Numbered from the stretch's first letter, positions 35,944 through 45,043 are shown. The stretch: DNA of 64,000 nucleotides from Azotobacter bryophylli (GCF_042643485.1 NZ_JBHRSJ010000007.1:62001-126000), one strand, 5' to 3'. Numbers and translations: made by a program. Notes: generated by a model from the letters alone, not told the origin.

Positions 35944-35992
35944 CTATTCCAGTGCATCGGTTTTTATAATTGATGCGGCCTAGAGTGTTTTT

Positions 35993-36068
<76 letters not shown>

Positions 36069-36111
36069 ATTTCCAGCAATCCGCCGTATGGGCGGTTTGT
36101 ACGAAGGTTAA

Positions 36112-36187
36112 GTCCCCTTCGTCTAGTGGCCTAGGACACCGCCCTTTCACGGCGGTAACAGGGGTTCGAGTCCCCTAGGGGACGCCA
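36112..36187 (+). tRNA. tRNA-Glu (anticodon TTC), copy 2
   Basis: Identical to the first tRNA-Glu copy at 35868-35943, with encoded CCA. Last gene of the tRNA operon. Confidence 0.96.
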
Positions 36188-36211
36188 ATTTTTACCCTAA
36201 ATGGGGTTCCA

Positions 36212-36239
36212 GGGTTATCTCAATTGAGATAACCCTTTT
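36212..36239 (+). terminator. Terminator of the tRNA-Ala/Glu operon
   Basis: Perfect 10-base stem GGGTTATCTC / GAGATAACCC with AATT loop, followed by TTTT. Confidence 0.9.
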
Positions 36240-36252
36240 GTTTTTGCGCCGG

Positions 36253-36282
36253 AAAAACTCCGCTAGGTAGTGTGGCGGAGTT
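36253..36282 (-). terminator. Probable terminator of sodC
   Basis: On the minus strand, AACTCCGC pairs with GCGGAGTT around an 11-base loop and is followed by TTTCC. It lies about 60 bases past the sodC stop. Confidence 0.65.
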
Positions 36283-36342
36283 CACTCGCCAAACAAGCCT
36301 GAATGAACTCCTCCTTCGCGGGTGATGTCGCCGACTATCCGG

Positions 36343-36864
36343 TTACTTGATTACCCCGCAGGCCACTCGCTCCCCGCCGCCGCCCAAGGGGGCTGGACTG
36401 TCAGCATGATTGTCGCCGCCGGCGTGAATCATTAAGGCGTGGCCTTTGATCTCATCCAAATTTTTCAGGCGTGGTGCTAGGACAGGCTGGTTGGCCTTAC
36501 CTTCGGTGTTGACGTAAATCGCCGGCAGGTCGCCCATATGGCCATTGCCCCAGGGGTGGTCGTGCTTGCCGCTGTTTTGAGGGTCCCAATGGCCGCCGGC
36601 TGCCCCTGCGGCAACTTTCTTGCCATCCTTCTCGGCGGGCTCGCAGCTACCTTGGGCGTGCAAGTGGAAACCGTGGACGCCGGGTTGCAGTCCGCTGAGT
36701 TCGGGGGTGAAGACCAGGCCGTACTCGCTCTTTTCGATGCTCACGGTGCCGAGTTGCTTGCCGATACCTTCGCTGGTCACGGCATTCATCGGGACGCTGA
36801 GCGGCGCGGCCTGGAGGGAAAAAGCGCAGCTGCTGGTAAGCGCTGCGATCAGCCATTTCTTCAT
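36343..36864 (-). CDS. sodC: Periplasmic copper/zinc superoxide dismutase
   Basis: A 173-residue enzyme dismuting superoxide in the periplasm. A cleavable signal peptide (about 1-20, ending LQA-AP) precedes the mature domain. Copper and zinc ligands appear in GFHLHAQGSC, GGHWDPQNSGKHDHPWGN and GHALMIHAGGDNH. The two disulfide cysteines are in GSC and near the C-terminus (VACGVIK). I start at ATG 36864, which has an AGGAG in front; a longer frame to 36921 adds 19 residues ahead of the signal and is unlikely. It is transcribed toward the tRNA cluster and divergently from the FleN-like gene. Confidence 0.96.
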   Translation of the reverse strand: MKKWLIAALTSSCAFSLQAAPLSVPMNAVTSEGIGKQLGTVSIEKSEYGLVFTPELSGLQPGVHGFHLHAQGSCEPAEKDGKKVAAGAAGGHWDPQNSGKHDHPWGNGHMGDLPAIYVNTEGKANQPVLAPRLKNLDEIKGHALMIHAGGDNHADSPAPLGGGGERVACGVIK

Positions 36865-37098
36865 GCAAATCTCCTTTGGTCGGGATATTTCGCCATATGG
36901 GCTGTTTGGCTGGGTTGCCAAGCCCGAGGCTGCCCTCGTCCGCTAGCCTGATGGTTTGTGGTGTGGCGACATCAGGTGCGGTTGACCGGGATCCGAGTTG
37001 CCCGGTCGGCCGCGTTAGCATAGCGGTCGGCGCCTCCGGTTGCGACGAGCGGTGCTTTTCCAATCCGGGGAGTGCTGCGGGCGAGACAGGTAAAGTCC

Positions 37099-37932
37099 AT
37101 GCAAAGCATCCATCCAGTACAGGTGGTCGCTGTCACCAGCGGAAAGGGCGGGGTCGGCAAAAGCACGGTGGCCGTGAATTTGGCCTTGGCCCTGAACGAC
37201 CTCAGGCGGCGTGTGGTACTGTTCGATGCGGCTCTGGAAATGGCCAATGTGGATCTGCTTCTCGGGTTGACGGTCGAGCGGACTCTGGCCGATGTCCTTG
37301 TGGGGCGTTGCGAGTTGAAGGACGTGCTGCTGGTCGGTCCCGGGGGGGTGCGGATCGTTCCGTCTGCCTTGGGTGTGCAGGGGATTCGACGTTTTACGGT
37401 GGGTGAATATGCCGGGCTGATCCAGGCCTTCAGCGATATTGGCGAGGATGTCGACGTGCTGGTGGTGGATACTGCCTCCGGGCTCGGCGAGGACATGGTC
37501 TGCTTCGCCCGGGCGGCTCAGGAGGTGCTAGTCGTTCTGTGCGACGAGCCGACGTCGATCATGGATGCTTATGAGTTGATCAAGCTGCTGGGGCGAGACT
37601 ATGGTGTGAGTCGCTTCCGTGTCTTGGCGAACATGGTTGCGGGATCGCAGGAGGGGCGCAATCTTTTTGCCAGGCTGGTGGGGCTGACGGACCACTTTCT
37701 CGCCGTGACGCTCCAGTACGCGGGGGCAGTACCTTACGACGAAAGTCTGCGCAAGGCCGTGCAGAAGCAGCGTGCCGTGTACGAAGCCTTTCCTCGTGCG
37801 AAAAGCGCTCAGGCGTTTCGTGCACTCGCTGCCCGGATCGATGAGTGGCCGTTGCCGGCCAATCCGAGGGGGCATCTCGAGTTCTTCGTGGAGCGGCTGA
37901 TTCGGTCGACAAGGGCTGCTGCTGCCGGGTAA
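37099..37932 (+). CDS. FleN/MinD-like P-loop ATPase, divergent paralogue
   Basis: A 277-residue ParA/MinD-family ATPase whose whole length resembles FleN (FlhG), which controls flagellar number in Pseudomonas. The deviant Walker A is GKGGVGKST (15-23). Further shared segments are RTLADVLVGRCELKDVLL, GPGGVRIVPSA, CDEPTSIMDAYELIKLL and the C-terminal LPANPRGHLEFF. The normally conserved DAD of the A-prime motif is DAA here (residues 43-45), so hydrolysis could be impaired. No flagellar gene is nearby; it lies alone upstream of the ccm operon. It is therefore probably a second copy rather than the true fleN. A longer frame begins at 37072, but ATG 37099 fits the family. Confidence 0.8.
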   Translation: MQSIHPVQVVAVTSGKGGVGKSTVAVNLALALNDLRRRVVLFDAALEMANVDLLLGLTVERTLADVLVGRCELKDVLLVGPGGVRIVPSALGVQGIRRFTVGEYAGLIQAFSDIGEDVDVLVVDTASGLGEDMVCFARAAQEVLVVLCDEPTSIMDAYELIKLLGRDYGVSRFRVLANMVAGSQEGRNLFARLVGLTDHFLAVTLQYAGAVPYDESLRKAVQKQRAVYEAFPRAKSAQAFRALAARIDEWPLPANPRGHLEFFVERLIRSTRAAAAG

Positions 37933-37974
37933 TGCCCTGTCGAAATTGCCTGCTTCGGTCGGCTGTCCGGTATG

Positions 37975-37980
37975 TATAAT
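37975..37980 (+). promoter_or_regulatory. Possible -10 element for the ccm operon
   Basis: A perfect TATAAT preceded by TG lies 54 bases before ccmA, but no good -35 hexamer is found at the usual distance. Tentative. Confidence 0.35.
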
Positions 37981-38033
37981 GGCTGGCCCGTTCTGACCGG
38001 TGCCTGATTCATCGGGGCGGGTTCTGCCGAATT

Positions 38034-38693
38034 ATGCAGCCGATGGATAGCCTTATCGTGACCAATCCCTTCCTCGAAGCCGTGGCGCTCGCCTGTGAGC
38101 GGGATTGGCGCATGCTCTTCGACGGCCTGGACTTCAGTCTATCGCCCGGCGACATGCTCCAGGTGGTCGGTCCCAACGGCAGCGGTAAAACCAGCCTGCT
38201 ACGTTTGCTGGCCGGGCTGATGCAGCCGACCGCCGGCGAGGTGCGCCTCAAGGGGCGGAGTCTCGAGCGTCAGCGCGGCGAACTGGCGCGTCACCTGTTG
38301 TGGATCGGCCATGCCGCCGGAATCAAGGGACTGCTCACCGCCGAAGAGAACCTGACCTGGCTCTGCGCTCTACATCGTCCTGCCGGACGGGATGAGATCT
38401 GGCAGTCCCTGGCGTCGGTTGGGCTGCGTGGTTTCGAAGACGTCCCCTGTCATACCCTCTCCGCAGGCCAGCAGCGCCGCGTAGCCCTTGCGCGCCTCTA
38501 TTTGGATCCGGCGCCTCTGTGGATCCTCGACGAGCCGTTCACGGCCCTCGACAAGTCCGGCGTGGCACAACTGGAAAGACACCTGCGCGAGCATTGCGAA
38601 CGGGGTGGAATGGTGGTTCTGACCACCCACCACCACTTGCTCGACAAGCCCGACACGTTCCGCGAGCTGGATCTGGGGCAACGCGCCGCATGA
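38034..38693 (+). CDS. ccmA: Cytochrome c maturation ATPase CcmA
   Basis: A 219-residue ABC ATPase that, with CcmB, drives release of heme-loaded CcmE from CcmC. Walker A is GPNGSGKTS (about 43), the signature is TLSAGQQRRVAL (about 142) and Walker B is LWILDEPFTALD. The short length is normal for CcmA. Neither ATG 38034 nor in-frame ATG 38043 has a strong ribosome site; the difference is three residues. It opens a nine-gene operon whose members mostly overlap by a few bases. Confidence 0.94.
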   Translation: MQPMDSLIVTNPFLEAVALACERDWRMLFDGLDFSLSPGDMLQVVGPNGSGKTSLLRLLAGLMQPTAGEVRLKGRSLERQRGELARHLLWIGHAAGIKGLLTAEENLTWLCALHRPAGRDEIWQSLASVGLRGFEDVPCHTLSAGQQRRVALARLYLDPAPLWILDEPFTALDKSGVAQLERHLREHCERGGMVVLTTHHHLLDKPDTFRELDLGQRAA

Positions 38694-39361
38694 GTAACGT
38701 ATTCACCTTATTGCTGTCCCGCGAGGCGCGCTTGTTGTGCCGGCGCCCGGCCGAACTGGCCAATCCGCTGGTCTTCTTCGCGATCGTCATCGCGCTGTTT
38801 CCTCTGGCCGTCGGTCCGGAAAGCGAGCAACTGAGGAATCTGTCGCCCGGTTTGCTGTGGGTAGCGGCCCTGTTGGCGGTACTCTTGTCGTTGGACGGCC
38901 TGTTCCGCAGCGATTTCGAGGACGGCTCGCTGGAGCAGTGGGTCGTTTCGCCGCATCCGTTGCCGCTTCTGGTGCTGGCCAAGGTGCTGGCGCACTGGCT
39001 GTTCAGTGGGCTGGCCCTGGTTCTGCTGTCGCCCCTGTTGGCGTTGATGCTCGGCTTGCCGGCCGATTGCCTGCCCGAGTTGCTGCTCTCGCTGCTGCTG
39101 GGCACTCCCGTGCTGAGTCTGCTGGGAGCCGTCGGCGCCGCGCTCACCGTCGGGTTGAAGCGCGGTGGCCTGTTGTTCGCGCTGTTGATCCTGCCACTGT
39201 ATATCCCGGTGCTGATTCTGGGCACCGGAACTCTGCAGGCGGCCCTGCAAGGACTGCCGACAGCCGGCTATCTGTTGTGGATGGCCAGCCTGACCGCTTT
39301 GGCGGCCACCTTGAGTCCCTTCGCGATTGCCGCCGGTCTGACCATCAGCGTCGGTGAGTGA
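38690..39361 (+). CDS. ccmB: Cytochrome c maturation permease CcmB
   Basis: A 223-residue membrane protein with about six hydrophobic helices, partner of CcmA. Family traits are LLLSREARLLCRRPAELANP at the start, GLLWVAALLAVLLSLDGLF and SLEQWVVSPHPLPLLVLAK. The ATG at 38690 overlaps the ccmA stop (ATGA), which fixes the start. A longer frame from 38519 lies inside ccmA and is spurious. Confidence 0.96.
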   Translation: MSNVFTLLLSREARLLCRRPAELANPLVFFAIVIALFPLAVGPESEQLRNLSPGLLWVAALLAVLLSLDGLFRSDFEDGSLEQWVVSPHPLPLLVLAKVLAHWLFSGLALVLLSPLLALMLGLPADCLPELLLSLLLGTPVLSLLGAVGAALTVGLKRGGLLFALLILPLYIPVLILGTGTLQAALQGLPTAGYLLWMASLTALAATLSPFAIAAGLTISVGE

Positions 39362-39447
39362 CGGGTGCTCATCCGCAAGGCTGTGCTCCGGAAAAGGCCT
39401 GGCCCCGGGGCGGGTTTGACTGGTTTCGAGAGAGTGTGGATGTCTTG

Positions 39448-40203
39448 ATGAACTGGACTTGGTTTCACAAACTGGGCTCGCCCAAATGGTTCTACGAAAT
39501 CAGCGGGCGCTGGCTGCCCTGGTTGGCCGCGGCTGCCGTGTTGCTGCTGGTTGTCGGCAGCGTCTGGGGGCTGGCCTTCGCTCCGCCGGAGCGCTATCAG
39601 GGCAACAGCTACCGGATCATCTTCATCCATGTGCCGGCTGCCTTCCTGGCCCAGAGCTGCTATCTGATGCTGGCCGTCGCCGGCTTGGTGAGCCTGGTCT
39701 GGAAGATGAAGGTGGCCGATATCGCCCTGCAGCAGGCAGCCCCCGTCGGTGCCTGGATGACGGTGATAGCGCTGATCACCGGTGCCATCTGGGGTAAGCC
39801 GACCTGGGGTTCCTGGTGGGTGTGGGATGCCCGCTTGACCTCAATGCTGATCCTGCTGTTCCTCTATTTCGGCGTCATCGCCCTGGGGCATGCCATCACC
39901 AACCGCGAGAGTTCGGCCAAGGCCTGTGCGGTGCTGGCCATCGTTGGCGTGGTGAACATCCCCATCATCAAGTACTCGGTGGAGTGGTGGACCAGCCTGC
40001 ACCAGCCGGCCAGCTTCACGATTGCCGGGAAGGCCTCCATGCCGTCCGAGATGTGGCTGCCGCTGCTGATCATGGTCATCGCTTTTTACTGTTTCTTCGG
40101 CGTCGTGCTGCTGATGCGCATGCGCCTCGAAGTGCTCCGGCGCGAAGCCCGCAGCAGCTGGGTCCGGGCCGAGGTGCTGCGCCAGGCAGGGGAGGTGTGC
40201 TGA
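39448..40203 (+). CDS. ccmC: Heme handling protein CcmC
   Basis: A 251-residue membrane protein of the heme-handling family that presents heme to CcmE. The periplasmic tryptophan-rich WWD motif is WGSWWVWDARLTS, flanked by the conserved histidines of FIHVPAAF and LHQPASF. Six hydrophobic helices are visible. I choose ATG 39448 (MNWTWFHKLGSPKWFY) because the family begins there. An in-frame ATG at 39358 would overlap ccmB and add 30 non-family residues. Confidence 0.95.
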   Translation: MNWTWFHKLGSPKWFYEISGRWLPWLAAAAVLLLVVGSVWGLAFAPPERYQGNSYRIIFIHVPAAFLAQSCYLMLAVAGLVSLVWKMKVADIALQQAAPVGAWMTVIALITGAIWGKPTWGSWWVWDARLTSMLILLFLYFGVIALGHAITNRESSAKACAVLAIVGVVNIPIIKYSVEWWTSLHQPASFTIAGKASMPSEMWLPLLIMVIAFYCFFGVVLLMRMRLEVLRREARSSWVRAEVLRQAGEVC

Positions 40204-40379
40204 TGTATTTCGAGTCCTTCGCCGATCTGCTCGCCATGGGCAAGCATGGCGTCTACGTGTGGTCCGCCTATGGCATCGGCCTGGCGGTGCTGGTTCTCAA
40301 TGTCGTGCTGCCCATCGTGGCACGTCGACGTTATCTGCAAGACACGGCGCGTCGTTTGCGCCGGGAGGAAGCCAAGTGA
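40203..40379 (+). CDS. ccmD: Heme exporter accessory protein CcmD
   Basis: A 58-residue single-pass membrane protein helping release holo-CcmE. It begins MYFESFADLLAMGKHGVYVW, the standard CcmD start, followed by one helix (GIGLAVLVLNVVLPIV) and a basic cytoplasmic tail. Its ATG overlaps the ccmC stop by one base, and its stop overlaps the GTG of ccmE. Confidence 0.95.
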   Translation: MYFESFADLLAMGKHGVYVWSAYGIGLAVLVLNVVLPIVARRRYLQDTARRLRREEAK

Positions 40380-40843
40380 ATCCGGTTCGCAAGAAACGCC
40401 TGTTCATCATCCTGGGACTCCTCGCTGGCGTAGGGATAGCCGTGGCCCTGGCCTTGTCCGCGCTGCAGCAGAACATCAACCTGTTCTATACGCCGACCCA
40501 GATCGTCAACGGCGAGGCGCCCGAGGGTGCACGCATCCGCGCTGGCGGCCTGGTGGAGGTGGGCTCGCTGCAGCGCAGTGAGGACTCGCTGACCGTGACC
40601 TTCCGCGTCACCGACGGCAAGGAAACCGTGACCATCCGCTACCAGGGCATCCTGCCCGACCTGTTCCGTGAAGGGCAGGGCATCGTCGCCCTGGGCAAGG
40701 TCAATGGCGATGGGGTGCTGGTCGCCGATGAAGTGCTGGCCAAGCACGACGAGAACTACATGCCGCCGGAGGTCACCCAGGCCCTGGAGCAGAGCGGCAA
40801 GCTGAAGCACTACGAAGGCGCCAAGCAGGAGGTCAAGCAATGA
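40376..40843 (+). CDS. ccmE: Heme chaperone CcmE
   Basis: A 155-residue periplasmic heme chaperone anchored by an N-terminal helix (about 9-28). The heme-binding histidine and tyrosine are in AKHDENYMPPE. A beta-barrel of the OB type is indicated by VEVGSLQR and VTIRYQGILPDLFREGQG. The start is GTG 40376, overlapping the ccmD stop (GTGA). The stop overlaps ccmF (ATGA). Confidence 0.96.
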   Translation: MNPVRKKRLFIILGLLAGVGIAVALALSALQQNINLFYTPTQIVNGEAPEGARIRAGGLVEVGSLQRSEDSLTVTFRVTDGKETVTIRYQGILPDLFREGQGIVALGKVNGDGVLVADEVLAKHDENYMPPEVTQALEQSGKLKHYEGAKQEVKQ

Positions 40844-42813
40844 TTCCGGAGCTTGGTCATCTGGCGCTGATTCTCGCTCTGTGCCTGGCGCTGGTACAGG
40901 CCACGCTGCCGATGATCGGCGCCTGGCGTGGCGATCGGCAGTGGATGAGCCTGGCCCAGCCGGCTGCCTGGGGACAGTTCGCCTTCCTGCTGTTCTCGTT
41001 TGCCTGCCTGGCCCATGCCTTCCTGGTCGACGACTTCTCGGTCGCCTATGTCGCCAGCAACTCCAACAGTGCCTTGCCCTGGTACTACAAGCTCAGCGCC
41101 GTGTGGGGCGCCCATGAGGGGTCGCTGCTGCTTTGGGCGCTGATCCTCGGCGGCTGGACTTTCGCCGTGTCGGTCTTCTCCCGTCAGCTGCCGGAGGAGA
41201 TGCTGGCCCGCGTGCTCGGCGTGATGGGCATCATCAGCTGCGGTTTCCTGCTGTTCCTGCTGATCACCTCCAACCCCTTCGGGCGCCTGTTGCCGCAGAT
41301 GCCGACCGATGGGCGAGATCTCAACCCGCTGCTGCAGGACTTCGGCCTCATCGTCCATCCGCCGATGCTCTACATGGGCTACGTGGGCTTCTCGGTGGCC
41401 TTCGCCTTCGCCATCGCCGCACTGCTGGGCGGACGTCTGGATGCCGCCTGGGCCCGCTGGTCGCGGCCCTGGACCCTGGTCGCCTGGTCCTTCCTCGGCT
41501 TCGGCATCGTGCTCGGTTCCTGGTGGGCCTACTACGAATTGGGCTGGGGCGGCTGGTGGTTCTGGGACCCGGTGGAGAACGCCTCCTTCATGCCCTGGCT
41601 GCTGGGTACGGCGCTGCTGCACTCGCTGGCGGTGACGGAGAAGCGCGGGGTGTTCAAGAGCTGGACGGTGCTGCTGGCCATCGCTGCCTTCTCCCTGAGT
41701 CTGCTCGGTACCTTCCTGGTCCGTTCCGGCGTGCTGACCTCCGTGCATGCCTTCGCCAACGATCCCGAGCGCGGCATCTTCGTCCTTGGCTTCCTGCTGG
41801 TGGTGGTGGGCAGCTCGCTGACCCTGTTCGCCATCCGCGCCCCGGTGGTCAAGAGCCAGGTGGGCTTCGCCCTGTGGTCGCGGGAGATGCTGCTGCTGGT
41901 GAACAACCTGGTGCTGATGGTGGCGGCCTCGACCATTCTGCTCGGCACCCTCTATCCGCTGCTGCTGGACGCGCTGTCCGGCGCCAAGTTGTCGGTCGGC
42001 CCGCCGTACTTCAATGCTCTGTTCCTGCCGCTGATGGGCTTGCTGATGCTGACCCTCGGAGTGGGCGTTCTGGTGCGCTGGAAGGATACGCCGCAGAAAT
42101 GGCTGATCGGCATGCTCACCCCGGTTCTGCTGGCCAGCGTGGTGCTCGCCGCGGCTGCCTCTTTCCTGCTCGGCGATTTCGCCTGGGCAGTGCTGGCCAC
42201 CTGTTTCCTGGCGGCCTGGGTGGTCCTCACCGGCGTTCGCGATCTGCTCGACAAGACCCGCCACAAGGGGCTGCTCAAGGGCATGCTGAGTCTGTCGCCG
42301 AGCTACTGGGGCATGCAACTGGCCCATGCCGGGCTCGCCGTGTGTGCCCTGGGTATCGTGCTGACCAGCCAGGAGAGCGTCGAACGCGACCTGCGCATGG
42401 CGCCGAACGATACCCTGGAGCTGAGCGGCTACCGCTTCGTCTTCGAGGGAACCCGGCATCACCGCGGACCCAACTACGAGGGTGACCGGGGCACCATTCG
42501 GGTCTTCGAGGACGGCGACGAGGTCGCCGTGCTGCATCCGGAGAAGCGCATCTACACCGTGCGCGGCATGCCCATGACCGAGGCCGGAATCGACGCCGGA
42601 TTCACCCGTGACATCTACGTCGCCCTGGGCGAGCCGCTGGAGAACGGCGCCTGGGCTGTGCGGTTGCATATCAAGCCGTTCGTCCGCTGGATCTGGCTGG
42701 GCGGCCTGCTGACCGCCCTCGGCGGGGTACTGGCGGCGAGCGACCGTCGTTATCGGGTCAAGGTGAAGACCCGCGTGCGCGAGGCCCTGGGCCTGGCCGG
42801 ACAAGGAGCCTGA
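40840..42813 (+). CDS. ccmF: Cytochrome c heme lyase subunit CcmF
   Basis: A 657-residue membrane protein with about 14 hydrophobic helices; with CcmH and CcmI it attaches heme to apocytochrome c. The WWD motif is WGGWWFWDPVENASFMPWL near residue 235. Conserved histidines are in KLSAVWGAHEGSLLLW and LLHSLAVTEKRG. GTFLVRSGVLTSVHAFA is a family hallmark. Length is typical (640-660). Confidence 0.97.
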   Translation: MIPELGHLALILALCLALVQATLPMIGAWRGDRQWMSLAQPAAWGQFAFLLFSFACLAHAFLVDDFSVAYVASNSNSALPWYYKLSAVWGAHEGSLLLWALILGGWTFAVSVFSRQLPEEMLARVLGVMGIISCGFLLFLLITSNPFGRLLPQMPTDGRDLNPLLQDFGLIVHPPMLYMGYVGFSVAFAFAIAALLGGRLDAAWARWSRPWTLVAWSFLGFGIVLGSWWAYYELGWGGWWFWDPVENASFMPWLLGTALLHSLAVTEKRGVFKSWTVLLAIAAFSLSLLGTFLVRSGVLTSVHAFANDPERGIFVLGFLLVVVGSSLTLFAIRAPVVKSQVGFALWSREMLLLVNNLVLMVAASTILLGTLYPLLLDALSGAKLSVGPPYFNALFLPLMGLLMLTLGVGVLVRWKDTPQKWLIGMLTPVLLASVVLAAAASFLLGDFAWAVLATCFLAAWVVLTGVRDLLDKTRHKGLLKGMLSLSPSYWGMQLAHAGLAVCALGIVLTSQESVERDLRMAPNDTLELSGYRFVFEGTRHHRGPNYEGDRGTIRVFEDGDEVAVLHPEKRIYTVRGMPMTEAGIDAGFTRDIYVALGEPLENGAWAVRLHIKPFVRWIWLGGLLTALGGVLAASDRRYRVKVKTRVREALGLAGQGA

Positions 42814-42816
42814 TCG

Positions 42817-43347
42817 ATGAAAAGAGCCATCCTGCTGCTGCCGCTGCTGATCTTCCTGGGCGTCGCGGTGTTCCTCTACCGGGGGTTGTTCCTCAACCCC
42901 GCCGAGCTGCCTTCGGCGCTGATCGACAAGCCGTTCCCGTCCTTCTCGTTGCAGTCGGTGGTGGATGCTCAGAAGCTGATCAGCGAAGCCGACCTCAAGG
43001 GCAAGCCGGCGTTGGTCAACGTCTGGGCCACCTGGTGCGTGTCCTGCAAGGCTGAGCATCCGGTTCTCAACCAGCTGGCCGAACAGGGTGTGCTGATCCA
43101 CGGGATCAACTACAAGGACGACAATGCCGCCGCCCAGAAGTGGCTGAGCGAGTTCCACAATCCTTACCAGCTCGACATTCGCGACGAGCAGGGCACGCTC
43201 GGCCTGGATCTCGGCGTCTACGGCGCGCCTGAAACCTTCCTCATCGACAAGCACGGGATCATCCGCCACAAGTTCGTTGGCGTGATCGACGAGCGGGTCT
43301 GGCGCGAGCAGCTCGCCGCGCGCTACCAGGAGTTGGTGGACGAATGA
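42817..43347 (+). CDS. ccmG: Thiol:disulfide interchange protein CcmG/DsbE
   Basis: A 176-residue membrane-tethered thioredoxin-fold protein that reduces the apocytochrome or CcmH thiols. An N-terminal anchor helix (about 4-22) is followed by the active site WATWCVSCKAEHP (Cys-x2-Cys) near residue 74 and YGAPETFLIDKHG with the cis-proline. The GAKG-like KGKPALVNVWA strand is present. AAGGAG lies upstream, and it is 3 bases after ccmF. Confidence 0.95.
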   Translation: MKRAILLLPLLIFLGVAVFLYRGLFLNPAELPSALIDKPFPSFSLQSVVDAQKLISEADLKGKPALVNVWATWCVSCKAEHPVLNQLAEQGVLIHGINYKDDNAAAQKWLSEFHNPYQLDIRDEQGTLGLDLGVYGAPETFLIDKHGIIRHKFVGVIDERVWREQLAARYQELVDE

Positions 43348-43817
43348 AAAAACTGATCCGCGCGGCGCTGCTCGGTCTCGCGCTGAGCACGACGGCGCAT
43401 GCCGCCATCGACACCTACGACTTCAAGAGCGATGCCGAGCGCGAGCGCTATCGCAGCCTGACCGAGGAGCTGCGTTGTCCCAAGTGCCAGAACCAGAACA
43501 TCGCCGACTCCGACGCGCCCATCGCCATGGACCTGCGCCGCGAGATCTACCGCATGCTCGGCGAGGGGCGGAGCAACGAGCAGATCGTCGACTTTCTGGT
43601 GTCGCGCTATGGCGATTTCGTCCGCTACAAGCCGCCGGTCGATGCCCGCACCGCACTGCTCTGGTTCGGCCCGGCCACCCTGCTGGTGGTGGGCTTCGGC
43701 GTGCTGGCAGTCGTCCTGGTCCGTCGCCGGCGCAGCGCCGCCGGTCCGGCCGCGAACACCCTTTCTCCCGCCGAGCGCGAACGCCTCGCCACGCTGTTGG
43801 ATAAAAAAGACTCATGA
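43344..43817 (+). CDS. ccmH: Cytochrome c maturation protein CcmH
   Basis: A 157-residue membrane-bound redox protein of the heme-ligation complex. A signal peptide (about 1-20) precedes the active-site LRCPKCQNQNIADSD (Cys-x2-Cys), then MLGEGRSNEQIVDFLVSRYG and FVRYKPP, followed by one membrane helix near residue 105. This is the short CcmH type, with CcmI as a separate gene. It overlaps ccmG and ccmI by 4 bases each. Confidence 0.96.
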   Translation: MKKLIRAALLGLALSTTAHAAIDTYDFKSDAERERYRSLTEELRCPKCQNQNIADSDAPIAMDLRREIYRMLGEGRSNEQIVDFLVSRYGDFVRYKPPVDARTALLWFGPATLLVVGFGVLAVVLVRRRRSAAGPAANTLSPAERERLATLLDKKDS

Positions 43818-45043
43818 TCGATTTCTGGATCGCCGCCGGCCTGCTGCTGCTGGCGGCACTGGCTTTCCTGCTGGTTCCCATCCTACGCGGCCGCCGTGCC
43901 CAGGCCGAGGAGGACCGCACGGCGCTCAACGTCGCCCTCTATGAAGAACGTCTGGCCGAGCTGGACGCCCAGTGCGCCGCTGGCACCCTGACTGCCGAAC
44001 AGTTGGAGGCCGGGCGAGCCGAAGCGGCGCGCGAGCTGCTGGCCGATACCTCGGGTGGCGAGGAAAGCCGTCGCACCACCCTGGGCAGGGCGGTGCCACT
44101 GATCGTCGCGTTGCTGGTGCCGTTGCTCGGCTACGGCCTGTATCTGAGCTGGGGCGCCAGCGACAAGCTGGAGGTGGCTCGCCGGTTCGCCCAGGAGCCG
44201 AAGACACTGGAAGAGATGACCGCGCGCCTGGAGCAGGCCGTCAAGGTCCAGCCGGACTCGGCCGAAGGCTGGTATTTCCTCGGTCGCGCCTACATGGCCC
44301 AATCGCGCCCGGCCGACGCCGCAGGCGCCTTCGAGCAGGCCGCCAATCTCGCCGGACGCCCGGCGGAAATCCTCGGGCAGTGGGCCCAGGCCCTCTATTT
44401 CGCCGGCAACAAGCAGTGGAGCCCGCAACTGCAGGCTCTCACCGACGAAGCGCTCAAGTCCGATCCGAGCGATGTCACCAGCCTCGGGCTGCTCGGCATC
44501 GCGGCCTTCGAGGAAAAGCGCTACGCCGATGCCGTCCGCTACTGGGAGCGTCTGGTGGCATTGCTGCCCAAGGACGAACCATCCCGTGCGGCGATCGAGG
44601 GCGGTATCGCCCGTGCCCGCGCCCAAGGCGGCTTGCCGCCCGCGCCGGCTCCGTCGGCCGATGCCGTTGCGGCGCAGGGCGAGGTCGAGCTGAAGGTGAC
44701 CGTGGCCCTCGATCCGTCTCTGCGCGACAAGGTGCAGCCGGACGATACGGTGTTCGTCTTCGCTCGCGCGGCTTCCGGCCCGCCGATGCCGTTGGCGGTC
44801 GAGCGCCTGCGCGTGGCGGACCTGCCGGCCCAGGTGGCGCTCAGCGATGCGGATGCGATGATGCCCCAGCTCAAGCTGACCAATTTCCCGGAAGTCGAGC
44901 TGGTCGCCCGGATTTCCCGTGCCGGCAATGCCGTTTCCGGCGATTGGCTGGGCAGCCTGCCGGCGGTGAAGACGGCGGCGTCCGGTGCGTACGAGGTGAC
45001 CATCGATCGGCCGGATACCGCGAAGGTCAGACCGATGCCCTGA
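43814..45043 (+). CDS. ccmI: Cytochrome c maturation TPR protein CcmI (CycH)
   Basis: A 409-residue apocytochrome c chaperone. Two N-terminal membrane helices (about 4-22 and 94-112) flank a cytoplasmic loop with LYEERLAELDAQ. A TPR domain (about 135-260) contains AEGWYFLGRAYMAQSRPADA, and a C-terminal beta-rich domain (about 285-405; VTVALDPSLRDKV, ARISRAGNA) binds substrate. It closes the ccm operon, and the lipoprotein gene starts 13 bases later. Confidence 0.95.
   Translation: MIDFWIAAGLLLLAALAFLLVPILRGRRAQAEEDRTALNVALYEERLAELDAQCAAGTLTAEQLEAGRAEAARELLADTSGGEESRRTTLGRAVPLIVALLVPLLGYGLYLSWGASDKLEVARRFAQEPKTLEEMTARLEQAVKVQPDSAEGWYFLGRAYMAQSRPADAAGAFEQAANLAGRPAEILGQWAQALYFAGNKQWSPQLQALTDEALKSDPSDVTSLGLLGIAAFEEKRYADAVRYWERLVALLPKDEPSRAAIEGGIARARAQGGLPPAPAPSADAVAAQGEVELKVTVALDPSLRDKVQPDDTVFVFARAASGPPMPLAVERLRVADLPAQVALSDADAMMPQLKLTNFPEVELVARISRAGNAVSGDWLGSLPAVKTAASGAYEVTIDRPDTAKVRPMP

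Noticed and set aside
40810..43269. An 819-residue minus-strand frame opposite ccmF and ccmG
   Set aside because: Gln/His/Glu-rich composition without domains, exactly opposite strongly conserved ccmF and ccmG; a product of GC-rich codon bias.
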